From: Patiria miniata
Lineage: Eukaryota > Echinodermata > Asteroidea > Valvatida > Asterinidae
Assembly (NCBI RefSeq): GCF_015706575.1
Contig: NW_024037059.1
Coordinates: 10,515,730-10,579,729 of the forward strand
Direction of reading: 5' to 3'
Length of the DNA: 64,000 nt
This document shows, in pieces, positions 9,813-20,819 of this stretch; positions within the stretch are counted from its first letter, which is position 1; each line of letters opens with the position of its first letter. The notes beneath the pieces were generated by a model. The model made no database searches. It saw only the letters and a list, made by a program, of their open reading frames with translations, and had not been told where the DNA came from. Made by a program: the position numbers and the translations under genes.

Positions 9813-10730
9813 TTTAAAATGTTATTGCATTTACAAAATTTTACACTTTGTTTCATTGAATTAACGTCAAACTTGGTGCACATCAAGGGCGGATCCAGAA
9901 CACAATTTAGGGGGGGGGGCCCAAAAAAATTGGTCCCCCCAAAAAATGGGTCAAAAAATTACGGCGTGGGGCTCGGGGCCCGCTTAAGGGTCCCGAAAAT
10001 TTTTTGGATTCTAGATGCTCTGTTGGGCGATCTGAGGCAATTTCTGACCACTTTAACCAATGTTTTTTTGAGGAAAAGATGGTGGTGTACTCATTGCCTG
10101 CCTTTATTGGGGGGGGGGCATGGCCCCCTTTGGCCCCCCCCCCTGGATCCGCCCTTGGTGCACATCAAGACTACAATAAAAAAATACGTGCACTGACAGG
10201 TATTGTTATGATGACGTCATCATGGGACACATGGCGTCATCACAAACGTGCATATTTGGAAGGCCTATATCTACAGAACTGTAAGTCCGATTGGGTTGAA
10301 ACTCGGTGTGTCGGTAGACTGCGTTATGTTATAGATAAAAATGAGGTGACGTCATGATGACGTAATCGTGCGATTTTATATGAATTTTTGGACTTTAAGC
10401 CGTATCTTACGAACGCAACATGCAAAATTCGAAATTCTTTTTTTTATTTGGTTCGTTAGGCAATAGGTATTGCACAAACTTCAAAAAAAGTGTGACGTCA
10501 TCATGATGTCATCAAACATCCGATTTTTTAAAACACATATAAGGAAAGGTCCGATTTATATATTTATAATTTTATTCTGCTTCCAAAATCGCCCACTTCC
10601 CTTCTATCGGATTGACTTTAAACTTGGTTCAAACCAAGACCACGATGACAAAATGTGCATTGACAAATGTTGTCAAGATGACGTCATTGCAGGGCATTTG
10701 GCGTCATGTGATGAAATTATATTTTAGGAA
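9813..10730. repeat. TGACGTCA-palindrome repeat array, right part
   Basis: At least four TGACGTCA or near-copies (about 10210, 10346, 10494, 10678), each preceded by a CAAACTTGGT/GAAACTCGGT-type box and followed by a CGATTTT or GCATTTGG box, recur with irregular spacing of about 130-180 bp. The array is interrupted by the MITE at 9885-10156. No protein is supported. Confidence 0.65.
9885..10156. mobile_element. 272-bp MITE with 14-bp inverted ends
   Basis: Perfect inverted ends AAGGGCGGATCCAG, with internal G-run/C-run arms extending the terminal repeat. Target duplication GGTGCACATC occurs at 9875-9884 and 10157-10166. A 10-bp duplication fits Mutator-like better than hAT (8 bp) or mariner (2 bp). 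The element has no coding capacity. Confidence 0.85.
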
Positions 10731-10888
10731 TTATTCTAAGCATTTTGAACAACCTTTAACTGCATGAAGCACTCTAAAGAGTACATGCAAAGTGACCAAC
10801 ACAACATAAACATTTGTTAACTGCGAAAAAGCCCTGTGTTCTGTTTTCAAACAGACATACAGCTCTAGTTTTTCTTTGTTTTTGTTTG

Positions 10889-10962
10889 TAAAGCGCATTG
10901 ATCATTAATTTGGAACTGCGCTATATAAGCACCGGTACTATTATTTATTTTATTATTATTTA
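10889..10962 (+). repeat. SINE/LINE 3' tail (GCGCTATATAAG...TTATTATT)
   Basis: AAAGCGCATTG, GCGCTATATAAGC and a terminal ATT/TTA microsatellite form the typical 3' tail of a retroposon family in marine animals. A similar tail is at 26862-26915. The 5' part is missing or too diverged. Confidence 0.5.
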
Positions 10963-11391
10963 AAAAAAATAAGTAATATCCTGAGTTGGAAAGAAATAGA
11001 GTCGGCCTTTTCCATGGACCAGCCCCAGGTCCCCGCCAATGGCCAACAACGCCACTTTGAAGTGCGCTCGGTCGAGTGGTGGCGCTATAAAAGTTATATG
11101 TAAACAAAATTAGTTGTAAATAGGCCTAACTCGGCAAAATTCTGTTCTGTTAGTGTTACTGTTACAGTTTTATTTCTCCATGGTTGAGCATAGTGACCCC
11201 GAAACCTTTCTCGAATTGAGCTGGAAAACATGCAATCGTAAGTTTTTCTTTTAAAATATATTCTTATAGATATTTCTGTCCAAATAATTGGTAGTGTCAC
11301 TTTCGCAAAGTTTGACAAAACAAGGTTTACATAAATTACACACGGACATTCTCACTTGGTGTTGACACATCACACACTTGTACGTAGGCTA

Positions 11392-11656
11392 GCCCAGGTT
11401 GGACGAAGTCTTCATTGCAATACGACTAACGTCAAGGGCAAGAATTCTCTACATGAAACCACCCAACATTTTTACCAGAGTTTTGTTATGTTTTACCTAG
11501 TTATAGAAGCTTATTTCACGCCTACATACTCTATGTATCCTTATCTAGTATTAGGCCGCTGGGTTCAGGAATTCCATATGCGATGCTGACTGACGTCAAT
11601 CAGGAAAATAAACTCCAAAGCAGCGTTAAACTTGTACGTGTTTGTAGTCTCTTTTC
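11392..11656 (+). repeat. Dispersed repeat R1, copy 1
   Basis: Starts at the CCCAGGTTGGACGAAGTC region and runs through GAATTCCATATGCGATGCTG to CTTGTACGTGTTTGTAG. The same order recurs in copy 2 (12361-12474 plus 17726-17877), and a partial inverted copy lies at 12040-12195. Confidence 0.85.
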
Positions 11657-12195
11657 ATCAGTTTATTCCCCGAGTCGTGCACGCACGCTAGCGCTCTCAT
11701 TTGTTTAGTTTTGGTTGGAACCGTGACGTCACTCCAGCCAACCGATGTCACGAAAACGCTCAACCAATGACCAAAGCTGAAACGTGTTTCTGGTAACTGG
11801 CGCGAAAACACGCTCGGTCATTGGATTAGCGACAGCGCCTTCAAGTAAGTGCGCGTGCGTATGAGGGTGGTTACTAAGCAAATCGCGCGTGCGACTGCAT
11901 ATTCATGCTGCATAGTCTGGCCCCCGGACCAGACGTGATATGAGCGTCGAGAATAATTGTCCGGTCTAGGGAACCAGACTACACGCTGCACAGACGTATA
12001 TCATGTACGACTAGAATAGACTCGGCGGTGAGAAACTAATGAAAAGAGACTACAAACACGTACAAGTTTAACGTTGCTTTGGAGTTTATTTTCCTGATTG
12101 ACGTCAGTCAGCATCGCATATGGAATTCCTGAACCCATAAGCCCAACAGATAAGGACACATAGAATACTACGACGTAAAAATTAGCTTCTCCAAC
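11525..12195. repeat. Foldback: inverted R1 arms around a 360-bp loop
   Basis: 11525-11668 and 12030-12195 are inverted copies (about 140 bp arms, high identity), enclosing a GC-richer loop with a TGACGTCA site near 11725 and CCAATGAC/CATTGGAT boxes. This may be a composite or foldback transposon. No ORF is supported. Confidence 0.7.
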
Positions 12196-12314
12196 AAGGT
12201 AAAAATATTGAAATTATTGGTCAGAAATGTTTTCGTTCGGTTTTGAGCACTTTTTACCCAGGACTCCCTCCGTTACGTAGGGAGGAAAGCTAAAGGGAGT
12301 CCACCTGGGCTAGT

Positions 12315-12362
12315 ACGTAGGCCTATGTACATGTACATGTACATATCATGTACATGTACTAT
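12315..12362. repeat. TACATG microsatellite
   Basis: Runs of TACATG/ATGTAC hexamers in an approximately palindromic arrangement. Such tracts are scattered through the window. Confidence 0.8.
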
Positions 12363-12474
12363 AGCCCAGGTTGGACGAAGTCTTCATTGCATTACGACTA
12401 ACGTCCAGGATGAGAATTCTCTACATAAGACCACCCAAAATTTTGACCAGATTTTTGTTACGTACGTTTTACCA
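12361..12474 (+). repeat. Dispersed repeat R1, copy 2, left part
   Basis: Matches 11392-11490 and is cut at 12474 by the Gypsy element. The remainder is at 17726-17877. The uninterrupted copy 1 shows what the site looked like before insertion. Confidence 0.85.
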
Positions 12475-12985
12475 TGTAGGGTATTTTTGGTTATACTCAG
12501 TACGAAAGCTGTTGTCAACTCACCAAGAGATTTGTCCGAGAATTGGGCACGAGTCCACACGCTCGGTCTTCTCGCCGCGGGACGAATATTGACTCTGTCG
12601 ATCGCGATATTTCTCCTGGCGCGGATGCACGAACCACTGTTCGTATAGAGTTTTTATCCACGAGGATTGTTCAGGACACAAACAGACGATTACTGACTTG
12701 ACGAAAAACACACGAAGACGATGATAAACGCTGATAAAATACTGCTGAAGATTGGTGCTCAAAAATGTCAAAACGCGATAACTCGTAACTTTTCACCAAA
12801 GACAGAACACATGGAAAAACCCACACAGAGCACATGTGGACGCACCAGCGAATATATACATGTATGTACAATACAGGGTACCAGTCAAAGATGTTCGCTG
12901 GCGTTGATTGGCGAGTTCTTTACATGTGACGCCAATGTTGTTATTTACATTAAGCCGCGTAATGGTTAAAGGGGCAGTCACTACA
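12475..12985 (-). repeat. Gypsy 3' LTR
   Basis: 511 bp with TGTAG...CTACA ends, identical to 17215-17725 line by line. On the minus strand it follows a purine-rich tract at 12986-13000. Confidence 0.95.
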
Positions 12986-13000
12986 GTAGCTCCCCCCTAG
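12986..13000 (-). other. Polypurine tract of the Gypsy element
   Basis: Minus-strand CTAGGGGGGAGCTAC abuts the 3' LTR, the expected place for the plus-strand DNA primer site of an LTR element. Confidence 0.7.
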
Positions 13001-13049
13001 ATCGGAGCAGATAAGAAACGATCGATACAAACGACCAAATCAAAATGTT

Positions 13050-16000
13050 TCAAGTGCCTGAAGTGCAAAACTGGACATAACGAGCAGGCCAATGTACATG
13101 GCGTCCAGATCTAGTGGTCTTGACCTCTGGAACTGGAGGAGGCGGCGTGGGTCGAGGAGGGGGCATGGCAGGAGGAAGTTTCTGTGGGATCGCAGGTGCC
13201 CTGAGGCCGACGGGTATGGCATCCTCAAGGTATGCGACTTTGAGACGGTCAATGCTGACGGTGTCGTGCTTACCCTTCCTGTCCAAAACGAAAAACTTGT
13301 TCGTCCGTTTGAGTACCAGAAACGGGCCATCATAGGGGGGTTGAAGTGGTGTTCTCACTGCGTCGTGTCGAACGTATACATGCGTGCACGTGAGGAGATC
13401 AGGGTGCACCTGAGAGTTGCTCTGCTGGGACCGAGGTGGCGGAGGGTGAATGGTTTGCATGTGTCGTCTAAGACGATGGATGTAGTCACTGGGGTCCAGA
13501 TCCCCATCTGTGGGACTAGGTGCAACAAATTCACCGGGCAATCGGAGTGTAGTACCGAGAACCATCTCTGCAGAGGAGCAACCGAGAGTTGATTTAACAG
13601 CGGTCCTGACACCAAGCAACACAAACGGAAGGGATTCGGTCCACTTCGGATTAGTGTGAGCTTTGAGGGATGCCTTCAACTGTCTATGTAGGCGTTCTAC
13701 GAGTCCATTCGCGGAAGGGTGATAGGATGTCGTGCGGATTCGCGTGCAGCCGAGCATGTCTGTGAGAGCTCGGAAAAGTGAGGACTCAAATTGTCGTCCC
13801 CTGTCGGTAGTGATGGTGGAAGGTGCACCGAAACGGGCCACCCAATGGGTGATGAAAGCTCGAGCAACCGTCTCTGCCGTGATGTCAGGGATGGGTATGG
13901 CCTCCGGCCATCGGGTGAAGCGGTCAACGCAAGTTAGCAAGTATGACTGTCCATTGGAAGGCGGAAGCGGGCCAACGAGGTCAATGTGGACATGGGCAAA
14001 CCTAGCGTCGGGCGTGGAAAATGTTCCCAAAGGTGATTTGGTGTGTCTATGAATCTTGCAACGTTGACACTGGTGACACCTTTTAGCCCAGGTCCTGACG
14101 TCTTTGTTGATACCGGGCCACACAAAACGTGCAGAGACTAAGTGCTGCGTCGCTCTGATACCAGGGTGAGACAAGCCATGTAATGCATTGAAAATGGGCC
14201 ATCGGAACTTGTGAGGAACATAAGGCCTAGGATTGTCCGTAGTCGTGTCACAGATGATGGTGCCAGGCGATGTGGGGAGAGGCACTGTGATGAGTCGTAA
14301 CGAAGTGTTGGTCAGGTTGAGTAATTCCGCATCGGTCTGTTGGGCAGCGGCTATGGCCTCAAAATCGATGACATCGGAAACCTCCAAAGCATTGATTAGT
14401 GCCATGCGTGAAAGTGCATCTGCTGCCGTGTTAGATTTCCCACTGATGTGACGGATGTCAGACGTAAACTGTGAGATGTAATCAAGATGACGAACTTCAC
14501 GTGGTGAATGGCGATCTGGCTTGGAATGCATAGCGTAGGTGAGTGGTTTGTGATCTGTGTAAATGCAGAACGAGCGACCTTCGAGCATATGACGGAAGTA
14601 TTTCACGCTGAGGTAAATTGCGAGGAGTTCTCTGCCAAATGTACTATAGCGTGTTTCGGCCGGTTGGAGACGCTTCGAGAAGAAGGAGAGAGGTTGCCAT
14701 GTTCCATCTACACATTGTTGTAGAACACCCCCGACTCCCACATCTGATGCATCGGTGAGAAGGCACAATGGTGCCTCAGCCTTTGGGTGGACCAACAGCG
14801 TTGCATCTGCTAATTTTGCCTTGACGCGCTCGAATGCTGACCGGGCACGCTCGTCCAACTCGATGGGCTGGTTTTTCTTCTTACAGTTCTTGAGCATGTC
14901 AGTGAGAGGTTGAACGGTGTCTGCACAATTGGGGATAAACCGTCTGTAGAAGTTGATCAACCCAAGAAATTCTCGTAACTTGCTAAGTGACTCCGGCACT
15001 GGGAATTCCTGGATGCTCTTCACCTTGTCTGCCAACGGGCGGATACCAAACTGATCAACGTGATGGCCGAGAAAAGTGAGGTTGGGAACTCCAAACTGAC
15101 ATTTGCCTGGATTAATGACCACGCCATACTCAGCTAGACGATCAAACAGCCGTCGGAGATGATCCAAGTGCTCCGCCTCGGAAGTGCTTGCCACCAATAG
15201 GTCATCGAGATAGACGTAGACAAAAGGCAAGCCTCGGGTTACTTCGTCGATGAACCGCTGGAAAGTTTGCGCTGCATTCCGCAGCCCAAAGGGCATGCGC
15301 ACAAACTCGTAAAGTCCAAAGGGCGTAGTTATGGCGGTCTTATGGACATCAGCAGGCTCGACTGGTAGTTGGTGATATGCCCGGATCAAGTCTATTTTGG
15401 AGAAAACCGTGCAACCGTGCAGGGATGATGAGAAATCCTGTAGGTGTGGGATCGGGTAGCAGTCGGGTACGGTGCATTTGTTGAGTGCCCTATAGTCTCC
15501 GCAAGGGCGCCAGTCACCAGGCGTCTTTTTTGGCACCATGTGCAGAGGCGAGGACCAATTGCTGCAGGATGGCTGTATGATGCCCAACTCCAGCATGTGA
15601 TCGAACTCGGCTTTCGCAACGTGCAGACGATCAGGTGCGAGTCGTCGGGGACGAGCACCGACCGGGGGTCCCGTAGTCTCAATATGATGGGTGATGTTGT
15701 GTCTCACTTCTGTATGCGTATACACCGGACGAGAAATCCTGGGGTATTCTTGAAGTAGAGTGTCATAGCATGAAGCTGATGCAACCACAAACATAGGACT
15801 GACGGAAGCTGTATGCGATGAAATCCCTTGTACAGAAAGATTCGTGTTGGTATCGATGAGTCGATTGTGTCGTACATCAACCAATAAATCAAAGTGGCGG
15901 AGAAAATCTGCACCAATGATTGGTGTTGGTAAGTCAGCAATGATGAATACCCAACGAAATACACGCCTCAACCCAAAATCTAATGTTACAGATTTTTCTC

Positions 16001-16253
16001 CGTAGGTCTTGATAGGCGAAGCATTGACTGCCTGTAAGTTAACGGAAGTAGATTGCATCTTAAGTTTAGGGTTATGTGGAAGGACACTTACTTCTGCCCC
16101 GGTGTCGACCAGGAAACGTGTTCCCATCTGCTTATCCGTGATGTAAAAGAGGCGACTGGGTATGGTGTTGCCAGGCTGACTTGTCGCCGCTAGCCGCTGG
16201 CTTGGGGGTTTTCCGAGACTGGTGGAGTACGGCGGGAACACGGGCTGGTGCAC
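13050..16253 (-). CDS. pol: Gypsy pol polyprotein
   Basis: A 1067-residue open frame. Parts in order: aspartic protease ([13 protein letters not shown], about residues 46-60), reverse transcriptase ([24 protein letters not shown]), RNase H ([16 protein letters not shown]), integrase zinc-binding part (HPGI...H...CHQCQRCK), integrase core ([32 protein letters not shown]) and a C-terminal part ending [12 protein letters not shown]. It copies the element RNA into DNA and inserts it. It overlaps the end of gag by 64 bp in another frame, as in Gypsy families that use ribosomal frameshifting. A virus-like element in the Metaviridae sense, with no env seen. Confidence 0.95.
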   Translation of the reverse strand: MHQPVFPPYSTSLGKPPSQRLAATSQPGNTIPSRLFYITDKQMGTRFLVDTGAEVSVLPHNPKLKMQSTSVNLQAVNASPIKTYGEKSVTLDFGLRRVFRWVFIIADLPTPIIGADFLRHFDLLVDVRHNRLIDTNTNLSVQGISSHTASVSPMFVVASASCYDTLLQEYPRISRPVYTHTEVRHNITHHIETTGPPVGARPRRLAPDRLHVAKAEFDHMLELGIIQPSCSNWSSPLHMVPKKTPGDWRPCGDYRALNKCTVPDCYPIPHLQDFSSSLHGCTVFSKIDLIRAYHQLPVEPADVHKTAITTPFGLYEFVRMPFGLRNAAQTFQRFIDEVTRGLPFVYVYLDDLLVASTSEAEHLDHLRRLFDRLAEYGVVINPGKCQFGVPNLTFLGHHVDQFGIRPLADKVKSIQEFPVPESLSKLREFLGLINFYRRFIPNCADTVQPLTDMLKNCKKKNQPIELDERARSAFERVKAKLADATLLVHPKAEAPLCLLTDASDVGVGGVLQQCVDGTWQPLSFFSKRLQPAETRYSTFGRELLAIYLSVKYFRHMLEGRSFCIYTDHKPLTYAMHSKPDRHSPREVRHLDYISQFTSDIRHISGKSNTAADALSRMALINALEVSDVIDFEAIAAAQQTDAELLNLTNTSLRLITVPLPTSPGTIICDTTTDNPRPYVPHKFRWPIFNALHGLSHPGIRATQHLVSARFVWPGINKDVRTWAKRCHQCQRCKIHRHTKSPLGTFSTPDARFAHVHIDLVGPLPPSNGQSYLLTCVDRFTRWPEAIPIPDITAETVARAFITHWVARFGAPSTITTDRGRQFESSLFRALTDMLGCTRIRTTSYHPSANGLVERLHRQLKASLKAHTNPKWTESLPFVLLGVRTAVKSTLGCSSAEMVLGTTLRLPGEFVAPSPTDGDLDPSDYIHRLRRHMQTIHPPPPRSQQSNSQVHPDLLTCTHVYVRHDAVRTPLQPPYDGPFLVLKRTNKFFVLDRKGKHDTVSIDRLKVAYLEDAIPVGLRAPAIPQKLPPAMPPPRPTPPPPVPEVKTTRSGRHVHWPARYVQFCTSGT

Positions 16254-17101
16254 TTGGTTGCCTTGCTACCAAACTTCCAGTGATACCAGCACTGTCGGTC
16301 TCCAGACCGACCGGCGGGGGCGCTGGGACTGCGGTCAGCAGGGTAGGTGCGGGATTTTGGACGACCACGGCTACGGCTTCGGGCCTGTCCACGCTGTAAT
16401 TGTGTCGTCAAGGCTTGGACTTGACGCGTGAGTGAGGCCATTTGGTCTTGCAGTACCAGGATATCCGGATGAGCTTGCGGCAGTTGGGTCTGTGGTGGAG
16501 AATAGGGAGCGGGGGCTGCAATTCCAACAGCTGACGCGGTTGAAGGGGGAGAAACTTCCACGATCTTGTCAGCTAAATCAGCCAACTGTTCAATACCTAC
16601 GGAATCAGCCATGGAGGCAAGAATAGACTGCGTACTGGTCGACAAACGTTGCAGGAAGAGCTGTTTCAAGATCTTATCCTCCAGTGAACTGTCTCCGAGG
16701 AGCTGCCGCATCCGGCGTAGTAGCTGGGACGGTTTGCGATCTCCGAGCTCTTCTGAGATGAGTAGTTGGTGGAGGCGTTTCTGCTCCGACAGGGAGGTCC
16801 GGCGAATCAGCTCTGATTTAAGACGGTCATACTGGTCAGTAGTGGGTGGTGTGATCAGAAGATCCCTGACCTCCTGAGCTATCTCTGGCTGCAGAGAGGC
16901 AATGACATATGCGAAACGGGTGGCCTGTGTTGTGATGTTGCGAGTGAGGAACTGGGCCTCAACTTGCGCGAACCACAGAGTAGGGTCATTTGGCCAGAAT
17001 GGTGGCAGTTTGAGACTGACCGCGGCGACTGGGTGCAGAACTGGCTTAGGTGGTAGGGCGCCCTCAGGGGCGGCAACGTCGGCGGGGGCTGGGTCCGGCA
17101 T
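16190..17101 (-). CDS. gag: Gypsy gag
   Basis: A 303-residue open frame beginning [14 protein letters not shown], with the [20 protein letters not shown] start of the Gypsy capsid-like domain and a late CWYHWKFG...C zinc-knuckle-like segment preceded by an Arg/Ser-rich stretch ([14 protein letters not shown]). It forms the particle that packages the element RNA. The overlap with pol is described under pol. Confidence 0.9.
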   Translation of the reverse strand: MPDPAPADVAAPEGALPPKPVLHPVAAVSLKLPPFWPNDPTLWFAQVEAQFLTRNITTQATRFAYVIASLQPEIAQEVRDLLITPPTTDQYDRLKSELIRRTSLSEQKRLHQLLISEELGDRKPSQLLRRMRQLLGDSSLEDKILKQLFLQRLSTSTQSILASMADSVGIEQLADLADKIVEVSPPSTASAVGIAAPAPYSPPQTQLPQAHPDILVLQDQMASLTRQVQALTTQLQRGQARSRSRGRPKSRTYPADRSPSAPAGRSGDRQCWYHWKFGSKATKCTSPCSRRTPPVSENPQASG

Positions 17102-17195
17102 GGCCGAGTTGAAATATAAAACAACGTGTGATGTGTACCCACGGGCGAGACACGAATGATGATGAGGGAGACCAGAGAATTTGCGAACCTTTTCC

Positions 17196-17213
17196 AGGTG
17201 TGCAGGGTCACCA
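17196..17213 (-). other. Primer-binding site of the Gypsy element
   Basis: Minus-strand TGGTGACCCTGCACACC starts two bases inside the 5' LTR, as expected for a tRNA 3'-end complement (TGG start). The tRNA is not assigned. Confidence 0.6.
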
Positions 17214-17214
17214 A

Positions 17215-17725
17215 TGTAGGGTATTTTTGGTTATACTCAGTACGAAAGCTGTTGTCAACTCACCAAGAGATTTGTCCGAGAATTGGGCACGAGTCCACAC
17301 GCTCGGTCTTCTCGCCGCGGGACGAATATTGACTCTGTCGATCGCGATATTTCTCCTGGCGCGGATGCACGAACCACTGTTCGTATAGAGTTTTTATCCA
17401 CGAGGATTGTTCAGGACACAAACAGACGATTACTGACTTGACGAAAAACACACGAAGACGATGATAAACGCTGATAAAATACTGCTGAAGATTGGTGCTC
17501 AAAAATGTCAAAACGCGATAACTCGTAACTTTTCACCAAAGACAGAACACATGGAAAAACCCACACAGAGCACATGTGGACGCACCAGCGAATATATACA
17601 TGTATGTACAATACAGGGTACCAGTCAAAGATGTTCGCTGGCGTTGATTGGCGAGTTCTTTACATGTGACGCCAATGTTGTTATTTACATTAAGCCGCGT
17701 AATGGTTAAAGGGGCAGTCACTACA
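17215..17725 (-). repeat. Gypsy 5' LTR
   Basis: 511 bp, identical by eye to 12475-12985. In element orientation it contains the promoter for the genomic RNA. The ends TGTAG...CTACA form a short inverted repeat. Confidence 0.95.
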
Positions 17726-17877
17726 ACCTCGTTACAGAAGCTTATTTCACGCCTACATTTTCTCTGTGTCCTTCTCTATTGATCCAGGGGTTCAGGAATT
17801 CCATATATGATGCTGACCGACATTAATCAGGAAAATAAACTCTAAAGCAACGTCAAACTTGTACGTGTTTGTCAGCC
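17726..17877 (+). repeat. Dispersed repeat R1, copy 2, right part
   Basis: Continues R1 from 12474 (AGAAGCTTATTTCACGCC onward) and ends at CTTGTACGTGTTTGT. There it abuts the Mutator-like fragment, so R1 cut or inserted into that older element. Confidence 0.85.
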
Positions 17878-17884
17878 TTAGTTG

Positions 17885-19177
17885 TCACCCACACTGAATG
17901 CCCCCGCTGCGCTCATCTCCCATATTAAAGTTTGATGGACGAGTGGGTGTGCATTTCCCTGCGTGTTTGTGATCCCCCGTTCCATCAATGTCACATTTTT
18001 TGCACAGATTGTTCTCCTGGTGGTACATGACAACATACTTGCTGGCTGAAACATTTTCAACAACAACATCTCTTGCCTGGGTGGCTGCGATGATGTTTTT
18101 TTTTCTTGCGACAATTTCAAAGGGATTGCTATATTGTCTGTCAGTTTCCACTTCAGTTGCATAGTGTCTCTCGTAACCCTGCAGTTCATGAATGTCTTTC
18201 ACGATTTTTCTTTTGTTGCACATGTCCATTTCATTTTCTGTGGTGATAATTTCTCCACATTTGTTTGATGTATTTTGCAGGGAACTTGTTGAGGGAACAG
18301 ATGTGTCCATTGCAGAACAGTTTTGTCTTGTCAATGCAGAACCCACACTTTTGGCAGGACATTACCTTGGACACAGCCAAACCTCGGCCCTCCTCAGCAT
18401 CTGGCATCAATGTGGGCCGGCCGCTGCAATCAGGATGTGTGCGTTGGTGATCTAGGATAGCCTGCGCACCCAAGTCGACTGCAGATTTGATGTCGACGAA
18501 CCGGTAGGCTGCTCGCATCCCTCCAAAGGACTGATCAGCTGGGCTCTGGTGCTGGAGTTCTCTTCTACATTGGGGCTGTGGTACTGCTTCCTTTTGTCAA
18601 GGGGAGTAGTCTGAGCAACTTTTGGTCGAAGCAGCATGACTTTCCTTGTTGGCACTGCAATTGGGGGTGGTACAGATGAACCCATGCTCATCTCTTTCAA
18701 CAGTAAGTTCCATCTGCTGTTGTGTGGGATTGTGTTGACTGCTGGTGAGTTCATCTGAAAATGACAGATTGGGGATTTACACTTTGCAGTGAATAGTTTA
18801 TGGCCATTCTGGAACCAGCAATTTCTTCCTTTTGTACACTGCTCGTCCCGATCGACCCATGCTGCTGCAGAAATAGCTGGCTCTTCAAATTTGAGATTTG
18901 TTTTTCCCCTGTGTGAGCATGTGACAGAATGCATGTGGTCACACTCACAGTCAACGCCAGAGTGATGACTACAGCACAAGTTTGGTAAAAAAAATTCCAG
19001 AAGCCAGTACATAAAGATTATTTCTTTTGTTATTTCATGGGAGGGGGATGGGGTTGGAAGATTTACAGTGGAATCTTTGGAGACAGTTATTAACCCAGCT
19101 GGTGCTAAAGTGGCCGGACTGTGATGAGGACATGCCGGGGAGCCATTAAAAGGGTCATATTTTAAAAACATGCACAC
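17885..19177 (-). pseudogene. Mutator-like transposase-domain protein, fragment
   Basis: Read on the minus strand from 19177: a Cys/His-rich N-terminal part (CCSHHSGVDCECDH, CTKGRNCWFQNGH), then MRAAYRFVDIKSAVDLG with SCQKCGFC (about 18231-18518), then VENVSASKYVVMYH, NNLCKKC and FNMGDE (about 17885-18346). The order matches large transposon proteins in marine invertebrates that are annotated as Mutator-like; that naming is from memory. The pieces lie in three frames, so at least two frameshifts are present. The C-terminal catalytic part is absent, cut off at the R1 repeat. Confidence 0.5.
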
Positions 19178-19230
19178 TGTGTGTCAGTGATATAAAAAAT
19201 TATAAAGGTGTCGTCAAAGTATGCCTATTA

Positions 19231-19279
19231 AGCTGACATGCTCATCAGGAAATGTGAATTCCTGATGAGCATGTCAGCT
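19231..19279. repeat. Perfect 21-bp hairpin, 7-nt loop
   Basis: Arms 19231-19251 and 19259-19279 are exact inverted copies (AGCTGACATG... outer end) with loop ATGTGAA. No other copy was seen in the window. It could be a foldback element scar or a small structured RNA. Confidence 0.8.
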
Positions 19280-20640
19280 GGAGTTACTCAAGCTAGGCTA
19301 AAGCAAACTTCTCAATATAAATATGACACTTTTTCTGTATTTTTTGGAAAATTAATTAGAAAAAAATGTTGCACCCTGACGCCACTTTAGCGGTTGTGTG
19401 AAAAGTCTATGGAGAGTCAAGAAAATTTCCAAGTATTTCCTTGCAAAATTAGAAATGTTTCTGAGTCCTAGATTCATGTCTTATCAGTTTTGCAATGACT
19501 GACCTTCATTGAGATGATATATGAAGAAAACAGCCAGGTTGCAACATTTTTTACAATTAACTTTAACAAAGAGACAAATTTCATTAATTTTGGGCAAAAT
19601 TGAGCAGTTAGGGTAAGTGAAACCTATCTGTCTGAATGATTTCCATGAATTGTTATATATTTTTTCAAATTACCAACCCAAAATCTACAATTCAGCACTG
19701 ATAAAAATTAAAAAGAAAAACCACCACCACCCCCCCCCTTGCAAAGATTCATGGATCCACCACTGGAATGAATTGAAGCCCAAAGTCCAAGTCAAAGGTG
19801 CATTGCCGTACATCCCTTCAATTCCCAAACTTAACCATGTGTACGGTACTTTGAAGCATATAGCACGAATGGAACCGGAAGTTAACGCAACTTGAGTGTT
19901 TAGCCAATGGGCGCTAGTAATCAGTGGTGTACGTGCGTGTATGACGTATTTACTAACAAACTGGATTCCATGGTTCTAAGAACTCTCTAATAATTGAGTG
20001 TATACTTTTATTCATGAGTTCGGCGGAGGGAATAGTTTACCTTTTTACTTGGTTGTACCCTTTAGACTGATAAAGGTAGCTATTGGCGAGCCGGGCGCGG
20101 ACATCCAGGAGTTTTTACATTGGCGTGTCTAGCTCCCAGACCTACCGGTATGTTCTTGAAACTCGATGGTTCTTGAGTCAGGAGTACAAGCTAAATGGTA
20201 ACACATACATGTAGCAACCGGTGAAGGTGTGCAAATGAATTCAATGAACACAACTGTTTTCATCGAATGGCTTCACTCTGCCCCAACCAATATACCGGTA
20301 GATTTCCTTTAGCCATGCTCTGTTTATATCTCGCGAGCTTTGAAAAAAATTCTACAGTAGTCGTTCATAGGGCTCCAATTTCCCTCTAATTTCTTTGGAA
20401 TGGCAGATGCTGATTCCTATGCCACTGGAAATGCTGGAAGTTCTTGGATTACATGTACAAAATGTATCTCTTATGTTAAGAATGCAGATTGTGCAAGTTA
20501 GATGAACCAATCTTCCTGCCCGTGAAACATCAAATGCCAGGAATTGTGACGTTGCTTAAATGTGCGCATGCATGTTAAATGTATACATGTTTTTATTATT
20601 TGATAATTACTGTTATTGTATTAATTTCTGTTGTGTTGCA
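19280..20640. other. Non-coding stretch
   Basis: No supported gene. It contains AT-rich sequence, a C-run near 19730, and a GGATCCACCACTG-type sequence near 19752 that resembles one end of a transposon but has no partner. It leads into the acceptor site of the candidate exon at 20642. Confidence 0.4.
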
Positions 20641-20641
20641 G

Positions 20642-20808
20642 ACCGTGTTGGAAGTACATGTACAGTGTATATTGCTGCATACACAAGTGCCTGTGTCCGT
20701 CCAGTTCCTGTTCTGATGTAGCAGCCGTCCCAGCCCATGACTCTGTTCAGGTTTGGTGCATGACTCAGCCCTATCCCCTGTTTCCTTTCCTTGCTTGCTT
20801 CAAGGCAG
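20642..20808 (+). CDS. Candidate internal exon, Cys-rich, unknown
   Basis: Preceded by a pyrimidine-rich tract ending TTGTGTTGCAG and followed by G|GTAAGTCTTG, both good splice signals 167 bp apart. One frame is open across the whole exon (PCWKYMYSVYCCIHK ... VWCMTQPYPLFPF), with many cysteines. No family is recognised and no partner exons are identified. The evidence is splice sites plus an open frame only. Confidence 0.25.
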
Positions 20809-20819
20809 GTAAGTCTTGT

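Larger units (their letters stand above)
12475..17725 (-). mobile_element. Ty3/Gypsy LTR retrotransposon, looks whole
   Basis: About 5.25 kb, oriented on the minus strand, with two 511-bp LTRs that are identical by eye, a primer-binding region, gag, pol with all enzymatic domains, and a polypurine tract. It is inserted in repeat R1: flanking bases are ACCA on the left and ACCT on the right, consistent with a 4-bp duplication with one mismatch. Identical LTRs imply a very recent insertion. No obvious break was seen in gag or pol. Confidence 0.95.

Noticed and set aside
12470-12474. Five-base TACCA target duplication for the Gypsy element
   Set aside because: The right flank reads ACCTC; only ACC is shared, and comparison with R1 copy 1 favours a 4-bp ACCT duplication with one change.
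19735-19765. Transposon end resembling TGGATCCACCACTG
   Set aside because: No partner end or target duplication was found within several kilobases.
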